A stretch of 64,000 bases of DNA from Paractinoplanes deccanensis (GTDB lineage Bacteria; Actinomycetota; Actinomycetes; Mycobacteriales; Micromonosporaceae): assembly GCF_016862115.1 (NCBI RefSeq), contig NZ_BOMI01000178.1, forward strand, positions 1 to 64,000, in the 5' to 3' direction. The notes under the pieces are model-generated. The model was not told where the DNA came from and ran no database searches. It saw nothing but the letters and a program-made list of their open reading frames with translations. Positions 35,654-43,976 of the stretch are shown here, piece by piece (position 1 is the stretch's first letter; the number at the start of each line of letters is the position of its first letter). A program made the translations under genes and the position numbers.

Positions 35654-36108
35654 GACACCCGAGTGTTCGCGCCCTGAAGCGCTTGAGGGCAAGGGTGACG
35701 CCCGCCACCTCCGCCGTACGCGGCAGCGGGGTGAAGCCGCGCCAACCGGGTGGCCAGCGTGCCCATCGGGCGAAGCGGCAGGTGCGTGACGCGGGGGAGA
35801 CGGTCGAACGGCGGGGGCAGCAGGAGGTCCTGCTCGCCGGCGATCGGAGCGATGCGTTTGCCGAGCCGGAGGGCGTGGCTGAGCTCCCAGCGCACCCACG
35901 GGCGGTGGACCGACCGGCTGGTCAGCAACACGGCGAAGACGGCGCACTCGCCGATCAGGCCGGCCAAGGCGTCCGTTGCGTCTCCCGTCCCCGGAGTGCC
36001 CGGTTCCATCGACATCCGGAAGCCGGTTCGATACGCCGCCCGGCGGACGTCGGGCACGAGATCGGCGTCCGCTCGCGCGTGGGACAGGAAGAGCGCGGGG
36101 CTGGTCAA
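35650..36108 (-). CDS. thsB: TIR-domain protein, Thoeris ThsB
   Basis: A 152-residue protein that is nearly all TIR domain: ALFLSHARADADLVPDV (strand A and box 1), ECAVFAVLLTSRSVHRPWVRWELSHAL with the probable catalytic Glu75 in WVRWE, and GKRIAPIAG. In Thoeris, ThsB senses infection and converts NAD into a cyclic ADP-ribose isomer that activates ThsA. The start overlaps the stop of the SIR2-SLOG gene by four bases. A glycine-rich tail (AAYGGGGGRH) follows the TIR domain. It is at the short end for ThsB proteins. Confidence 0.85.
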   Translation of the reverse strand: MTSPALFLSHARADADLVPDVRRAAYRTGFRMSMEPGTPGTGDATDALAGLIGECAVFAVLLTSRSVHRPWVRWELSHALRLGKRIAPIAGEQDLLLPPPFDRLPRVTHLPLRPMGTLATRLARLHPAAAYGGGGGRHPCPQALQGANTRVS

Positions 36109-37550
36109 CGCCGGCGGCCGTCGTACCGGTAGATGATCTCGAAGATGGCGTCGAGCATGTCCGCGACGTCGGTCCGCCCCGGAGCCAGGCGATCCAGCAG
36201 GGTGGTGGCGCGGTCGTCGCCGTACACCGCGATCGGGTCATCACGCACTTTGTCCCACAGGGTCCGGGCCATGTGCCCGGTGGCACCGATGGGAATGGGC
36301 AGCACGCCGAGATCGCGGCCGATCTCGTACTCGTTGCGGATGCCTCCCGCGGGTCGCGTCTCCGTGCCCTGAAGCTTGTTGCCGGCGATGAAGACGGCGA
36401 ACCCGGCCTCACTGAGCATGGACTTGCGGTACTGCTCGTAGACCGCGTTGCGGACGGCCGCGTCCTCGATGTTCTGGTCGAACGCGGTGACCCGGAGCCG
36501 GGACCGGGCCGCTCCGGTGGTGCGGGCCGACTGCGAGGCGGCACCGAGCACGGCGGCGGTCCCGATGCTCACCCCGCCGCCGCTGATCAGTCCGTACCCC
36601 TCATGAATCAGCCTCTCGCCCAGCTTGCGCGACAGGGTCTCCAGGCTGTCCTGGCCCAGCGGGTCGTAGTCGTGCGCGGCGCCGGAGATGAAGACGAAGC
36701 GCCGGCGGTACAGCAACTGGATCCGCCGCAGGATCGTCTCCAGATCGGCGTAGGAATCCATCAGCACGGTCTGGATCCCGTACCGCTTGAGGTCCTGAAT
36801 GCGCAGCGACTCCCGCCCCCGCTCGTAGTGGAACTCCTCGTCGGAGTCGTGATCCTCCCGGGTGACGCGCTTGGTGAGCCAGAAGTGCTCGCGCCGGTCG
36901 CGCCCGAAACGGCTGCGCAGGTGGGCGAGGACCAGGTCGATGTTCGGGTCGGTCAGGCTGTATCCGAGAAAGAGGAACGTCTGCTCGGCCATGGAACCGC
37001 GCAACAATTCGAGGAATTGCCCCCGCGTCTCCGCGAACTGCTCGAAATCGTCCATGCTGAGCACGCACTGGTCCGGGCGGCTCTTGTCGCCGTGCATCTT
37101 GTAGACCGTCGCGTCCGCGTCGTCTTCCCTGCTGGTCAGCTGCTCCTGCGCGTGCACGACGGCGGGGCGCCGCCCGGCCGCGCGCAGCGCCTCCTCGAGA
37201 AGGGTGTCGAAGTTGGTGGTCCAGTACGTGGCGATCGGCAGCCGGGCGAGAATGTCATGACTGGGCACCCGGCGAGCCGTCCGGCTGAACTCGCCGATGA
37301 TGCGCTGATTGACCCGGGCGCGGCCACCGGCACTGTTGATGGCGTATTGACTGACCCGGATCAGGTCGTGCTCCTTGGCCACATCGAGCCCGACATCCTC
37401 GGCCAGCGGTTTGAGCAGCGCCCGCCAGTCCACATAGCCGGCGGGAACCGAAAGCCCGGCCCCGGCGAAAACGCAGGCCTGCCCGCTGACGAGGGCCTTG
37501 AGGTAGAGGTCGAGGAAGGTCCGCATCTCCGGTCCGTCAACAACGGTCAT
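36105..37550 (-). CDS. thsA: SIR2-SLOG NADase effector, Thoeris ThsA
   Basis: A 481-residue protein. The N-terminal SIR2 domain has CVFAGAGLSVPAG, TTNFD with Asn113 and YKMHGD with His153, one residue from N112 and H152 of Bacillus cereus ThsA. The C-terminal SLOG/STALD domain (about 290-460) has FVFISGAAHDYDPLG, GYGLISGGGVSIGTAAVLGA, GNKLQ and PIGATGHMARTLW, the ligand-sensing part. In Thoeris, binding of a cyclic ADP-ribose isomer unleashes NAD hydrolysis and halts the infected cell. ATG 37550 follows GGGGAAAG. It leads the thsA-thsB-SDR operon. Confidence 0.9.
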   Translation of the reverse strand: MTVVDGPEMRTFLDLYLKALVSGQACVFAGAGLSVPAGYVDWRALLKPLAEDVGLDVAKEHDLIRVSQYAINSAGGRARVNQRIIGEFSRTARRVPSHDILARLPIATYWTTNFDTLLEEALRAAGRRPAVVHAQEQLTSREDDADATVYKMHGDKSRPDQCVLSMDDFEQFAETRGQFLELLRGSMAEQTFLFLGYSLTDPNIDLVLAHLRSRFGRDRREHFWLTKRVTREDHDSDEEFHYERGRESLRIQDLKRYGIQTVLMDSYADLETILRRIQLLYRRRFVFISGAAHDYDPLGQDSLETLSRKLGERLIHEGYGLISGGGVSIGTAAVLGAASQSARTTGAARSRLRVTAFDQNIEDAAVRNAVYEQYRKSMLSEAGFAVFIAGNKLQGTETRPAGGIRNEYEIGRDLGVLPIPIGATGHMARTLWDKVRDDPIAVYGDDRATTLLDRLAPGRTDVADMLDAIFEIIYRYDGRRR

Positions 37551-37669
37551 GTTGTCTTTCCCCAGCCTGGTCGCTCAAGTCCTGCGCGGTCTGCCGGGCT
37601 AATCTCCCACAGCGCAGCTCATCGTGAAATGACTGCCCGGCTGAGCGCGCCTGGCCTCCCGGGGTGAGG

Positions 37670-37702
37670 CCCGCCCGGCTTCTGCCTCGACGGCCGGGCG
37701 GG
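37670..37702 (-). terminator. Hairpin terminator between an SDR gene and thsA
   Basis: CCCGCCCGGC (37670-37679) pairs perfectly with GCCGGGCGGG (37693-37702) around a 13-base loop, just downstream of the SDR stop at 37718. There is no T tract. It would insulate the Thoeris operon from upstream transcription on the same strand. Confidence 0.6.
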
Positions 37703-37717
37703 CCGGCTGGGGGCGGG

Positions 37718-38500
37718 TCAGAAGGCGCCGCGCACGGTGCCGCCGTCGACGCGGATGGTGGCGCCGCTGATGTATTCGGCGTAGGGGCCGCACAGGTAGG
37801 CGACGGCGCCGGCGATCTCCTCGGGGCGGCCGTAGCGGACGCGGTCGTTCGGGACGATCTCGCGTACCGAGTTGTATTCGATCTCTTCCCAGGTGTCGCC
37901 CCAGCCGCGCTCGGGGGAGAGCTTGACCAGGAAGTCGCGCACGGCGGGGACCAGGATCGCGCCGGGCGCCACGACGTTCGAGGTGACTTTGGTGCCGGCC
38001 AGGTCGCGGGCGAGCGAGACGGCGAGGTTGTGCCGGGCCGCGAGCGAGGCGTTGTAGTGCGGGTGGTTGTCGAACGGCTGCATGCTCAGGCCGCCGCCGA
38101 TCGTGATGACCCGGCCGTAGTCCTTCTCGCGCATGGCGGGCACGAGACGCTGGATCATCCGTACGCCGGAGACGACGTTGATGTTGTAGGTGTGCTGCCA
38201 GATATCCGCGGTCGCGGCGGCCCACGGCAGGTGCTCGTACGCGCCCGCGTTGTTGACCAGGATGTCGATGTCGCCGGCGGCGGCGGCCACCTCGTCGGCG
38301 CCGGCGTCCGTGCCGAGGTCACCGATCGCGACGGACGCGTTCGGGCCGATGGAGTCGGCGACCGCCCGGGCACGGCCGGCGTCGCGGCCGTGGATGACGA
38401 CGGACGCGCCCTCGGCGGCGAGCAGCCGGGCGGTGGCCTCCCCGAGGCCCGAGGTCGATCCGGTGACCAGGGCGCGGCGGCCGGTGAGCTGTAGATCCAT
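37718..38500 (-). CDS. Short-chain dehydrogenase homologue lacking the catalytic Lys
   Basis: A 260-residue SDR: TGSTSGLG at 13-20, NNAG at 83-86 and a typical C-terminus SGATIRVDGGTVRG. The active-site stretch is Y149-N-A-S-L153, so the Y-x3-K lysine is leucine, and the residue 13 before the tyrosine is glycine rather than serine. Arg156 could partly substitute, but normal catalysis is doubtful. ATG 38500 has GAGGGAG upstream. It is divergent from TetR at 38572, with a perfect palindrome between them. Confidence 0.82.
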   Translation of the reverse strand: MDLQLTGRRALVTGSTSGLGEATARLLAAEGASVVIHGRDAGRARAVADSIGPNASVAIGDLGTDAGADEVAAAAGDIDILVNNAGAYEHLPWAAATADIWQHTYNINVVSGVRMIQRLVPAMREKDYGRVITIGGGLSMQPFDNHPHYNASLAARHNLAVSLARDLAGTKVTSNVVAPGAILVPAVRDFLVKLSPERGWGDTWEEIEYNSVREIVPNDRVRYGRPEEIAGAVAYLCGPYAEYISGATIRVDGGTVRGAF

Positions 38501-38518
38501 GGTTGGCTCCCTCACTTT

Positions 38519-38534
38519 GTCTACAGACGTAGAC
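38519..38534. promoter_or_regulatory. Palindromic operator between SDR and TetR
   Basis: GTCTAC-AGAC-GTAGAC is a perfect 6-bp inverted repeat with a 4-bp spacer. A second partial copy, TGTAGAC (38556-38562), overlaps a -10-like TAGACT that ends 8 bases before the TetR ATG, suggesting autoregulation of a leaderless transcript. A TAGTCT box on the minus strand next to the palindrome could serve the SDR. Confidence 0.6.
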
Positions 38535-38571
38535 TACGGCGACGAAGTTATCACCTGTAGACTTGTCGGTC

Positions 38572-39150
38572 ATGACGCGCAGCACACCCCGGCCCCGCAA
38601 CGCGGCCGCCACCCGGCAGGCCATCCTCGACTCGGCCGTCGTGGCCTTCACCCGGCACGGCTACGACGGCGTGGGGGTGCGGGAGATCGCTGCCGAGGCC
38701 GGCGTGACGGCGATGCTCGTGAACCGCTACTTCGGCTCCAAGGAGGGCCTGTTCACCGAGGTCGTGGACGTGTCGTTCGCCCCGGCGACCATGGTGCCCG
38801 CGGATCCGGCCGCGCTGGCGGAGCAGACGGCCCGTGCCCTGGTCGAGCGCACCGGTCCCCAGGCGGACCATCTGGGCCCGTTCGAGCTGATGCTCAAGTC
38901 GGCGGCCAACCCCCGAGCCGCCGAGATCATCCGGGCCGGCATCCAGAAGCACGTCGGCGCCCGGTTCGCCGCGGCCCTGACCGGCCCGCAGGCCGGGGAG
39001 CGCGCCGAGCTGGGGCTCGCGCTGCTCGCCGGCACCTGGCTCATGCGGCGGCTCATCGGCACCCCCGGGCTGCGCGACGCCGACCCCGAGTCGCTGGTCG
39101 CGCGGGTCACCCGCATGCTCGCCGTGGTGGTCGAGCCGCCGTCGCGCTGA
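38572..39150 (+). CDS. TetR-family regulator
   Basis: A 192-residue regulator with HTH RQAILDSAVVAFTRHGYDGVGVREIAAEAGVTAMLVNRYFGSK and a TetR_C_17-like C-terminal domain (FELMLKSAANPRAAEIIR, GTWLMRRLIGTPGL). ATG 38572 lacks a ribosome site and sits 8 bases after a -10-like TAGACT, consistent with leaderless translation. It probably represses the divergent SDR and itself through the GTCTAC/GTAGAC palindrome. Confidence 0.9.
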   Translation: MTRSTPRPRNAAATRQAILDSAVVAFTRHGYDGVGVREIAAEAGVTAMLVNRYFGSKEGLFTEVVDVSFAPATMVPADPAALAEQTARALVERTGPQADHLGPFELMLKSAANPRAAEIIRAGIQKHVGARFAAALTGPQAGERAELGLALLAGTWLMRRLIGTPGLRDADPESLVARVTRMLAVVVEPPSR

Positions 39151-39236
39151 CGGCGGCCCCCGGTGTGTGCCGCGAGATCCACGACGGTTGCCGGGCCCCG
39201 CCCGCGACGCCGGTGCCGGCCGTCACGTGCGTGTCG

Positions 39237-39842
39237 TCAGGCGTTTCTCGTGTACGTGAGGAACGCCGTGCCCTGCGCCAGGACGGTGCTGTCGGTCAGC
39301 GTGAACCGGCGCACGCCGGCCTGCGCCTTCGTGCCGAACAGCGGGATGCCCGCGCCGATCGTGACCGGGTTGACCTTGAGGATCAGCTCGTCGATCTCCG
39401 GGTAGAGGGCGCCGGCCAGCTCGGCACCGCCGACGAGCCAGATGCCCTTGCCGTCCTCCTCCTTGAGCCGCCGGACGGTGGCCACCGGGTCACCGTCGAC
39501 GATCTCCACGGACGGGTCCGCGCCACGGCCGAGCGTGCGTGAGAAGACCAGGTGCCGCAGATGGGGGTACGCGTTGGTCACCCCCGCGTCCAGCCCGACC
39601 TGGTACGAGCGCCGGCCCTCGAGCACGGTGTCGAAGCGCGTGCCCGGCGCGGTGACACCGAGCGCCTGCCGCGCGTGCACCGGCAGGGTCTCGGGGTAGG
39701 CCGCGATCATGTGCTCGAGATAGTCCGGGGTGACGGTGAAGAACCCGTCCGGTCCGGAGGGGTCTCCGCCGTCGCGGCCCGCGATGAACCCGTCGAGGGT
39801 CGTGGCGACGTAGTACGTCAAGGTGCGCATGGTGGACATCAT
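39237..39842 (-). CDS. Dihydrofolate reductase-like (RibD C-terminal domain) protein
   Basis: A 201-residue protein with the RibD_C/DHFR-like fold: TYYVATTLDGFIAG at the start, GRRSYQVGLD, LVFSRTL, IWLVGGAELAGAL and a final F-T-L strand. These small NADPH-binding reductases are common in actinobacteria and mostly uncharacterised. Three candidate starts (39842, 39839 and 39830) lie close together; the first is used. It stands alone, convergent with the TetR gene and 3 bases from the stop of the next minus-strand gene. Confidence 0.85.
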   Translation of the reverse strand: MMSTMRTLTYYVATTLDGFIAGRDGGDPSGPDGFFTVTPDYLEHMIAAYPETLPVHARQALGVTAPGTRFDTVLEGRRSYQVGLDAGVTNAYPHLRHLVFSRTLGRGADPSVEIVDGDPVATVRRLKEEDGKGIWLVGGAELAGALYPEIDELILKVNPVTIGAGIPLFGTKAQAGVRRFTLTDSTVLAQGTAFLTYTRNA

Positions 39843-39845
39843 GAC

Positions 39846-40481
39846 CTAGGCGATCCACCACCAGCCGTCACCCACCTTGCGCTGGGGGTGGCCGGTGTCT
39901 CCGTCGGCGGTGTTGATCGTTGTCCGTGCGGTGGGCGGGGTGGTGAAGTACGCGAGGCCGGTGCCCGACTCGGCTCGCGCGTTCTGCCACATCTGGATGA
40001 AGAGCGCGGTGGGAGCGGCGTACGCGTATCCGGACGGGGACAGCGAGCGCAGGCCGGGCGGCAGGGTGAGCCTGCCGTCCAGGCGGCCGGCGCGGTAGTC
40101 CCCGGCGAGCGCGGCCAGCTCGGTGCGATGTTCGCGGTACTGGTAGTCGACGTAGTCGACTTGCGAGTTGAGCCGGGTGTCGGCGACGACGCCGATGGCG
40201 GCCAGGAGCAGGCTCGCCAGGGCGACTCCCCAGGACCGGCGCGCGCAGGCGACCACGATGGCGATGGTCGACACCGCCGCGGCGAGCAGGAACCCGGCCA
40301 CCCAGAGCGGCAGGCTCAGCCACGACCCGAGGAGCGGCGGCCGCTGGGTGAACCGGAGGAGCGGGATCACGAGCAGCCAGCCGGCGCCGCTGAGGGCCGC
40401 CTGGAGCAGGCCGCGGCGGCTCCGCAGCGTCACGCGGGGCTTGGGCGGGGCTTCCTCGGCCTCGTCCCACAGGAAGGTCAC
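39846..40481 (-). CDS. Membrane protein of unknown function (211 aa)
   Basis: Starts at GTG 40481 with GGAGGAA upstream. A short acidic cytoplasmic start (DEAEEAPPKP) precedes three hydrophobic segments at about 27-47, 55-85 and 90-107. The remaining 100 residues appear to lie outside the membrane (YQYREHRTELAALAGDYRAGR, ending in RKVGDGWWWIA). The short gap to the next gene suggests co-transcription with the DHFR-like gene. No family recognised. Confidence 0.65.
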   Translation of the reverse strand: MTFLWDEAEEAPPKPRVTLRSRRGLLQAALSGAGWLLVIPLLRFTQRPPLLGSWLSLPLWVAGFLLAAAVSTIAIVVACARRSWGVALASLLLAAIGVVADTRLNSQVDYVDYQYREHRTELAALAGDYRAGRLDGRLTLPPGLRSLSPSGYAYAAPTALFIQMWQNARAESGTGLAYFTTPPTARTTINTADGDTGHPQRKVGDGWWWIA

Positions 40482-40710
40482 GGGGTTCCTCCACGATCGG
40501 GCCGGCCGTCCGAGCGGGGCAGCCGAGATCGAGATCAATGTATAGGGTGAGTGCACGTCGAGGCGTGATCTGCACGCTGATCCTCGGCCTCCGTGTGGCA
40601 TCTCCAGGCCGGCACTTCCGTGAAGGGCCCGCCACCGAGCCGAATGTCCACAGTGGTGTGTCCGAAGGTGAAGGCGCTGTGCACCGCCGATGAGCACGGG
40701 GGAGATTCGC

Positions 40711-42891
40711 ATGAGGTTCTTACGTGGCTTGACGCTGGCCACGACGGCCGTCGTCGTGACCGTCCTGGCGGCCGGCTCGGCCCAGGCGGTCGACGGCGAC
40801 GAGGTGCCGGACGGCACGTACGCGTTCGCGGCCAAGGTCACGGTCGGCACGCAGCCGGACGCCCAGGCGTGCAGCGGCGCCCTGGTCGCCCCGCAGTGGG
40901 TGATCACCGCGCGCGGCTGCTTCGGCCCGGAGCCGATCCAGCTGGGCGCGCCGGCCCGCGACACCACGGTCACCGTGGGCCGCACCGACCTGGCCGGCTC
41001 GGGCGGGCACGTCGCCCCGGTGGTGTGGCTGGTGCCGCATCCCGACCGGGACGTGGTGCTGGCCCGGCTGGCCACCCCGGCGACCGGGATCACGCCGGTC
41101 CGGGTCGCCGGCACCGCACCCGTCGCCGGCGAGACGCTGCGGGCGGCCGGCTACGGCCGGACCCGCACGACGTGGGTGCCGGACCGGCTGCACGCGGCCG
41201 ACTTCACGGTCGGCGACGTGCAGGCCGGCACCGTGGCGATCAGCCCGGCCGGCGACGGCGTGATCTGCAAGGGCGACGCGGGCGGCCCGGCGCTGCGCGA
41301 GACGTCCACCGGCCCGGAGCTCGTGGGCCTGCACCACACCTCCGCGGGCGGCGGATGCCTGGGCGCGACCGGCACCGACGCGACAGCGGTGGAGACCCGG
41401 GCCGACGCGCTGGCCGGCTGGATCCGTCAGACCACCGTCGCGGACGTGCAGATCTACGGCGCCCTGCCGGACGGCCGGCTGACCTTCTCGGTCATCGACT
41501 CGGCCTCCGGTGACCGGCTCACGACGGTCACCTCCACCGCCACGCTGGGCTTCACGCCGCGGGCGATGGCCGCGCTCAACCAGAACACGCTGCTGGTCAC
41601 CTCCGACCAGGCCGCGCTCTACCGGATCGACATCACCGGCAACAACCCGGCGCTGACCTTCGCCGCCCCGGTGCCGGTGTTCACCAGCGGCTGGTCGCAC
41701 CGGCTGCTCAGCTACGACGGCGACGGCACGCTCTTCGGCATCGCCGGCGACTTCATGCGCCGCTACACCGTCACGTCGGCCAAGCCCGGCGCTGCGCAGA
41801 TCATCAACAACAACCTGGTCATCGCGGACGGGCTCGGGTCGATCCAGAACCTGGCCGCCACCGGCCCCGACTACGTGATCGGCTCGGCCACCACCGGCGC
41901 CGTGCGCGCCTACCGCATCCCGCGCCTGGGCACCTGGACGTCCGCGACGCTGACCACCAGCACCGTGTGGGCCGGGTTCAACGCCGTGGTCTCGCCCGGC
42001 CGAGGGCTGTACTACGGGCGTACGGCCTCGGGTGGTCTGTCGCGGTTCTCCGACCCGACGCCGAACGACCTGAACGGCGCCGGCCTGGTGTCCTACCCGA
42101 ACGATCCGGTGGACACCGCGGGCTGGGCCACGCCGATCCTCGCCGCGGTGCCGTTCGCCGCGAACCCGCAGAGCCGGGTGGACACCTCGATCTTCGGGCT
42201 CACCGCCGACCGGCGCCTCACCTACACCGCTATCGACTCGGTGACCGGCGACCGGGACGGGCCGACCGTCGTCTCGGCGCAGACGCTGCCGTTCACGCCG
42301 CGCACCCTGGCGACCCTGAACTACAACACCCTGCTGGTCACCGACACGGCCGGCAACCTCTACCGGGTGGACATCATCGCGACCAAGCCGCTGCTGTACG
42401 GCACGCCGCTCGACATCGGCGACGGCTGGACGCACCGCCTGCTCAGCTTCGACGGCAACGACACGCTGTACGGCATCGCCGGCAGCACCCTGCGGCGCTA
42501 CCGGGTCGGCAAGCCCAAGCCGGTCCAGGCCGACATCACCGACAACGTGCAGGTCGGCACGGGCTTCAGCCAGAACACCATGGCCGCGCCCACGCTGGGC
42601 TACCTGCTCGGCAGCACCACCGACGGCCGGCTGCTCAGCTACCCGATCAGCCGCGAGGGCCAGTGGTCCCCGGCGCACGTCCTGGCCGCCTCCGGCTGGA
42701 CGTACGAGTCGCTGGTGTCGCCCGGCAACGGCGAGTACTACGTCCGCACCAGCGCGGGCGCCCTGCTGCGCTTCAAGGACACCGACCCGGCGAACGGCTC
42801 GGGCACCGACATCAAGGCGTTCCCGAACGACCCGGTGGACACGGCGGGCTGGAATCAGATCGCGCTGTCCGCCCAGCCGTATCTATCATGA
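40711..42891 (+). CDS. Secreted inactive trypsin-fold protein fused to a beta-propeller lectin-like domain
   Basis: A 726-residue secreted protein starting at ATG 40711 (GGGGGAG upstream) with a signal peptide ending AQA at about 26. Residues 27-245 are an S1 trypsin fold. The histidine of TAAHC is glycine (TARGC, residue 69), the serine of GDSGGP is alanine (GDAGGP, residue 190), and the aspartate (Asp114 in DRDVVLARL) remains. The rest, about 480 residues, forms two tachylectin-2-like halves with repeated FTPRxxAxLNxNTLLVT, HRLLSxDGxxTLxGIAG and YPNDPVDTAGW. It is likely a carbohydrate- or surface-binding pseudoprotease. Confidence 0.85.
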   Translation: MRFLRGLTLATTAVVVTVLAAGSAQAVDGDEVPDGTYAFAAKVTVGTQPDAQACSGALVAPQWVITARGCFGPEPIQLGAPARDTTVTVGRTDLAGSGGHVAPVVWLVPHPDRDVVLARLATPATGITPVRVAGTAPVAGETLRAAGYGRTRTTWVPDRLHAADFTVGDVQAGTVAISPAGDGVICKGDAGGPALRETSTGPELVGLHHTSAGGGCLGATGTDATAVETRADALAGWIRQTTVADVQIYGALPDGRLTFSVIDSASGDRLTTVTSTATLGFTPRAMAALNQNTLLVTSDQAALYRIDITGNNPALTFAAPVPVFTSGWSHRLLSYDGDGTLFGIAGDFMRRYTVTSAKPGAAQIINNNLVIADGLGSIQNLAATGPDYVIGSATTGAVRAYRIPRLGTWTSATLTTSTVWAGFNAVVSPGRGLYYGRTASGGLSRFSDPTPNDLNGAGLVSYPNDPVDTAGWATPILAAVPFAANPQSRVDTSIFGLTADRRLTYTAIDSVTGDRDGPTVVSAQTLPFTPRTLATLNYNTLLVTDTAGNLYRVDIIATKPLLYGTPLDIGDGWTHRLLSFDGNDTLYGIAGSTLRRYRVGKPKPVQADITDNVQVGTGFSQNTMAAPTLGYLLGSTTDGRLLSYPISREGQWSPAHVLAASGWTYESLVSPGNGEYYVRTSAGALLRFKDTDPANGSGTDIKAFPNDPVDTAGWNQIALSAQPYLS

Positions 42892-42918
42892 TCGACACTG
42901 CACGCTGAACGTTCACCT

Positions 42919-42950
42919 CGCGGCCCAGGCGCACCAGCGCCTGGGCCGCG
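42919..42950 (+). terminator. Strong hairpin terminator
   Basis: A perfect 14-bp stem (42919-42932 with 42937-42950) around the loop ACCA follows the stop of the pseudoprotease gene by 27 bases. There is no T tract, as is common in GC-rich actinobacteria. Confidence 0.8.
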
Positions 42951-42971
42951 CGCTCACCCGGGAGCAAGCCG

Positions 42972-43325
42972 TTGGACAAGTCGATCAGGCTGGGACCCGT
43001 GGATCAGGATCAGGATCTGTCGATGTCCGAGGTGGCCGAGGTGCTGAAGGACGTGCTCGGGTACTCGCTCGAGTTTCTGCCGGACGACGAGATGTATTAC
43101 GGCGGCACAGAGGATGAGCGCGCCTGGCTGACGGAATACCGTTCGCCGGACGAGCCGTTCCGGTCCCATCCCTTCGACCTGGAATTTCACACGACGGGAC
43201 CGGAGGAGCCGTTCGCGCATGCGCTGTTCGACCGGCTGGCGGCGCTGGGCCGGTACCGGCTTCTCCTGACGTTCGACGACGAGTGCGTCAGGGCGACGCA
43301 CTTCCCGCGTGATGAGTGGTGGTGA
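42972..43325 (+). CDS. Hypothetical acidic protein (117 aa)
   Basis: Starts at TTG 42972 with GGGAGCA 8 bases upstream. The product is small and acidic, with mixed helix and strand (SMSEVAEVLKDVLGYSLEFL, HALFDRLAALGRYRLLLTFDDE) and ends in tryptophans. There is no signal peptide or membrane helix. It is followed within 10 bases by two small membrane genes, so the three may act together. No family recognised. Confidence 0.6.
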   Translation: MDKSIRLGPVDQDQDLSMSEVAEVLKDVLGYSLEFLPDDEMYYGGTEDERAWLTEYRSPDEPFRSHPFDLEFHTTGPEEPFAHALFDRLAALGRYRLLLTFDDECVRATHFPRDEWW

Positions 43326-43332
43326 GGTCTCG

Positions 43333-43659
43333 GTGAAAGCGCTTGTTGTCCTGGACACGCTGGTTTGGGTAGGCGTCCTGGTGGTCGGCCTCGGGTGGGT
43401 GGCACGCCGCCGCGGGCATCTGGGGCGGGTGGCGTGGATGGCGGCGTGCGGGATCGGGCTGCTGGCCGTCGGCGCGGTCGGTGATGTCGCGTGGCTGCTG
43501 TTCGCGTGGCGGATGGCCGAGGAGGGTGCCGGGATCCCGGCGTTTCTGCGGTGGAACTCGACGGTCGGGACGGCAACGGGGGTGGCGGCCGTGTGCGGCA
43601 TCGCGGCCCTTGCCGGATCTCTCTTTCTGCGGCCGCCCGGGATTGAGGACGGAGCATGA
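43333..43659 (+). CDS. Small membrane protein (108 aa)
   Basis: Starts at GTG 43333 with GAGG upstream. Three hydrophobic helices (ALVVLDTLVWVGVLVVGLG, WMAACGIGLLAVGAVGDVAWLLFAW, VGTATGVAAVCGIAALAGSL) make up nearly the whole protein. Its stop overlaps the ATG of the next small membrane protein (ATGA), indicating coupled synthesis and possibly a hetero-oligomer. No family recognised. Confidence 0.65.
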   Translation: MKALVVLDTLVWVGVLVVGLGWVARRRGHLGRVAWMAACGIGLLAVGAVGDVAWLLFAWRMAEEGAGIPAFLRWNSTVGTATGVAAVCGIAALAGSLFLRPPGIEDGA

Positions 43660-43976
43660 TGTTCGGCGCGGCATATTCGATCGTTCTGGTCGCCGGGCTG
43701 GTCGCTTCGGTGCTGCGGCGGCGAAGGCTGGGGCCGGCGGCGGGTCCGGCGGTTGCCGGTTTCGCCCTGCTGGTCGTGGCCGACCTTGCCCCGATGGTGT
43801 GGGAGACGTGGGGGAGCGGTTTCGGCGGGCTGCCCGCGGGTGGGGGCCTGCCCGGCGTCGCCGACCTGCCGCCCGGCCTGGTGGTGAGCACGCTGCTGCT
43901 GACCGTCGTGAACGTGGCCGGGACGGCGCTTCTCATCGCCGCTGTCGTGCGGCGTGGGCGGCGCCCGGCGCAGTGA
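43656..43976 (+). CDS. Small membrane protein (106 aa) ending in a tandem repeat
   Basis: Starts at ATG 43656 within the previous stop. Three hydrophobic helices (SIVLVAGLVASVL, AGFALLVVADLAPMVW, STLLLTVVNVAGTALLIAAV) surround a glycine-rich loop (GSGFGGLPAGGGLPG). The basic tail VRRGRRPAQ and the stop codon are encoded in the first unit of a 44-bp tandem repeat. It is partnered with the preceding gene; function unknown. Confidence 0.65.
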   Translation: MMFGAAYSIVLVAGLVASVLRRRRLGPAAGPAVAGFALLVVADLAPMVWETWGSGFGGLPAGGGLPGVADLPPGLVVSTLLLTVVNVAGTALLIAAVVRRGRRPAQ

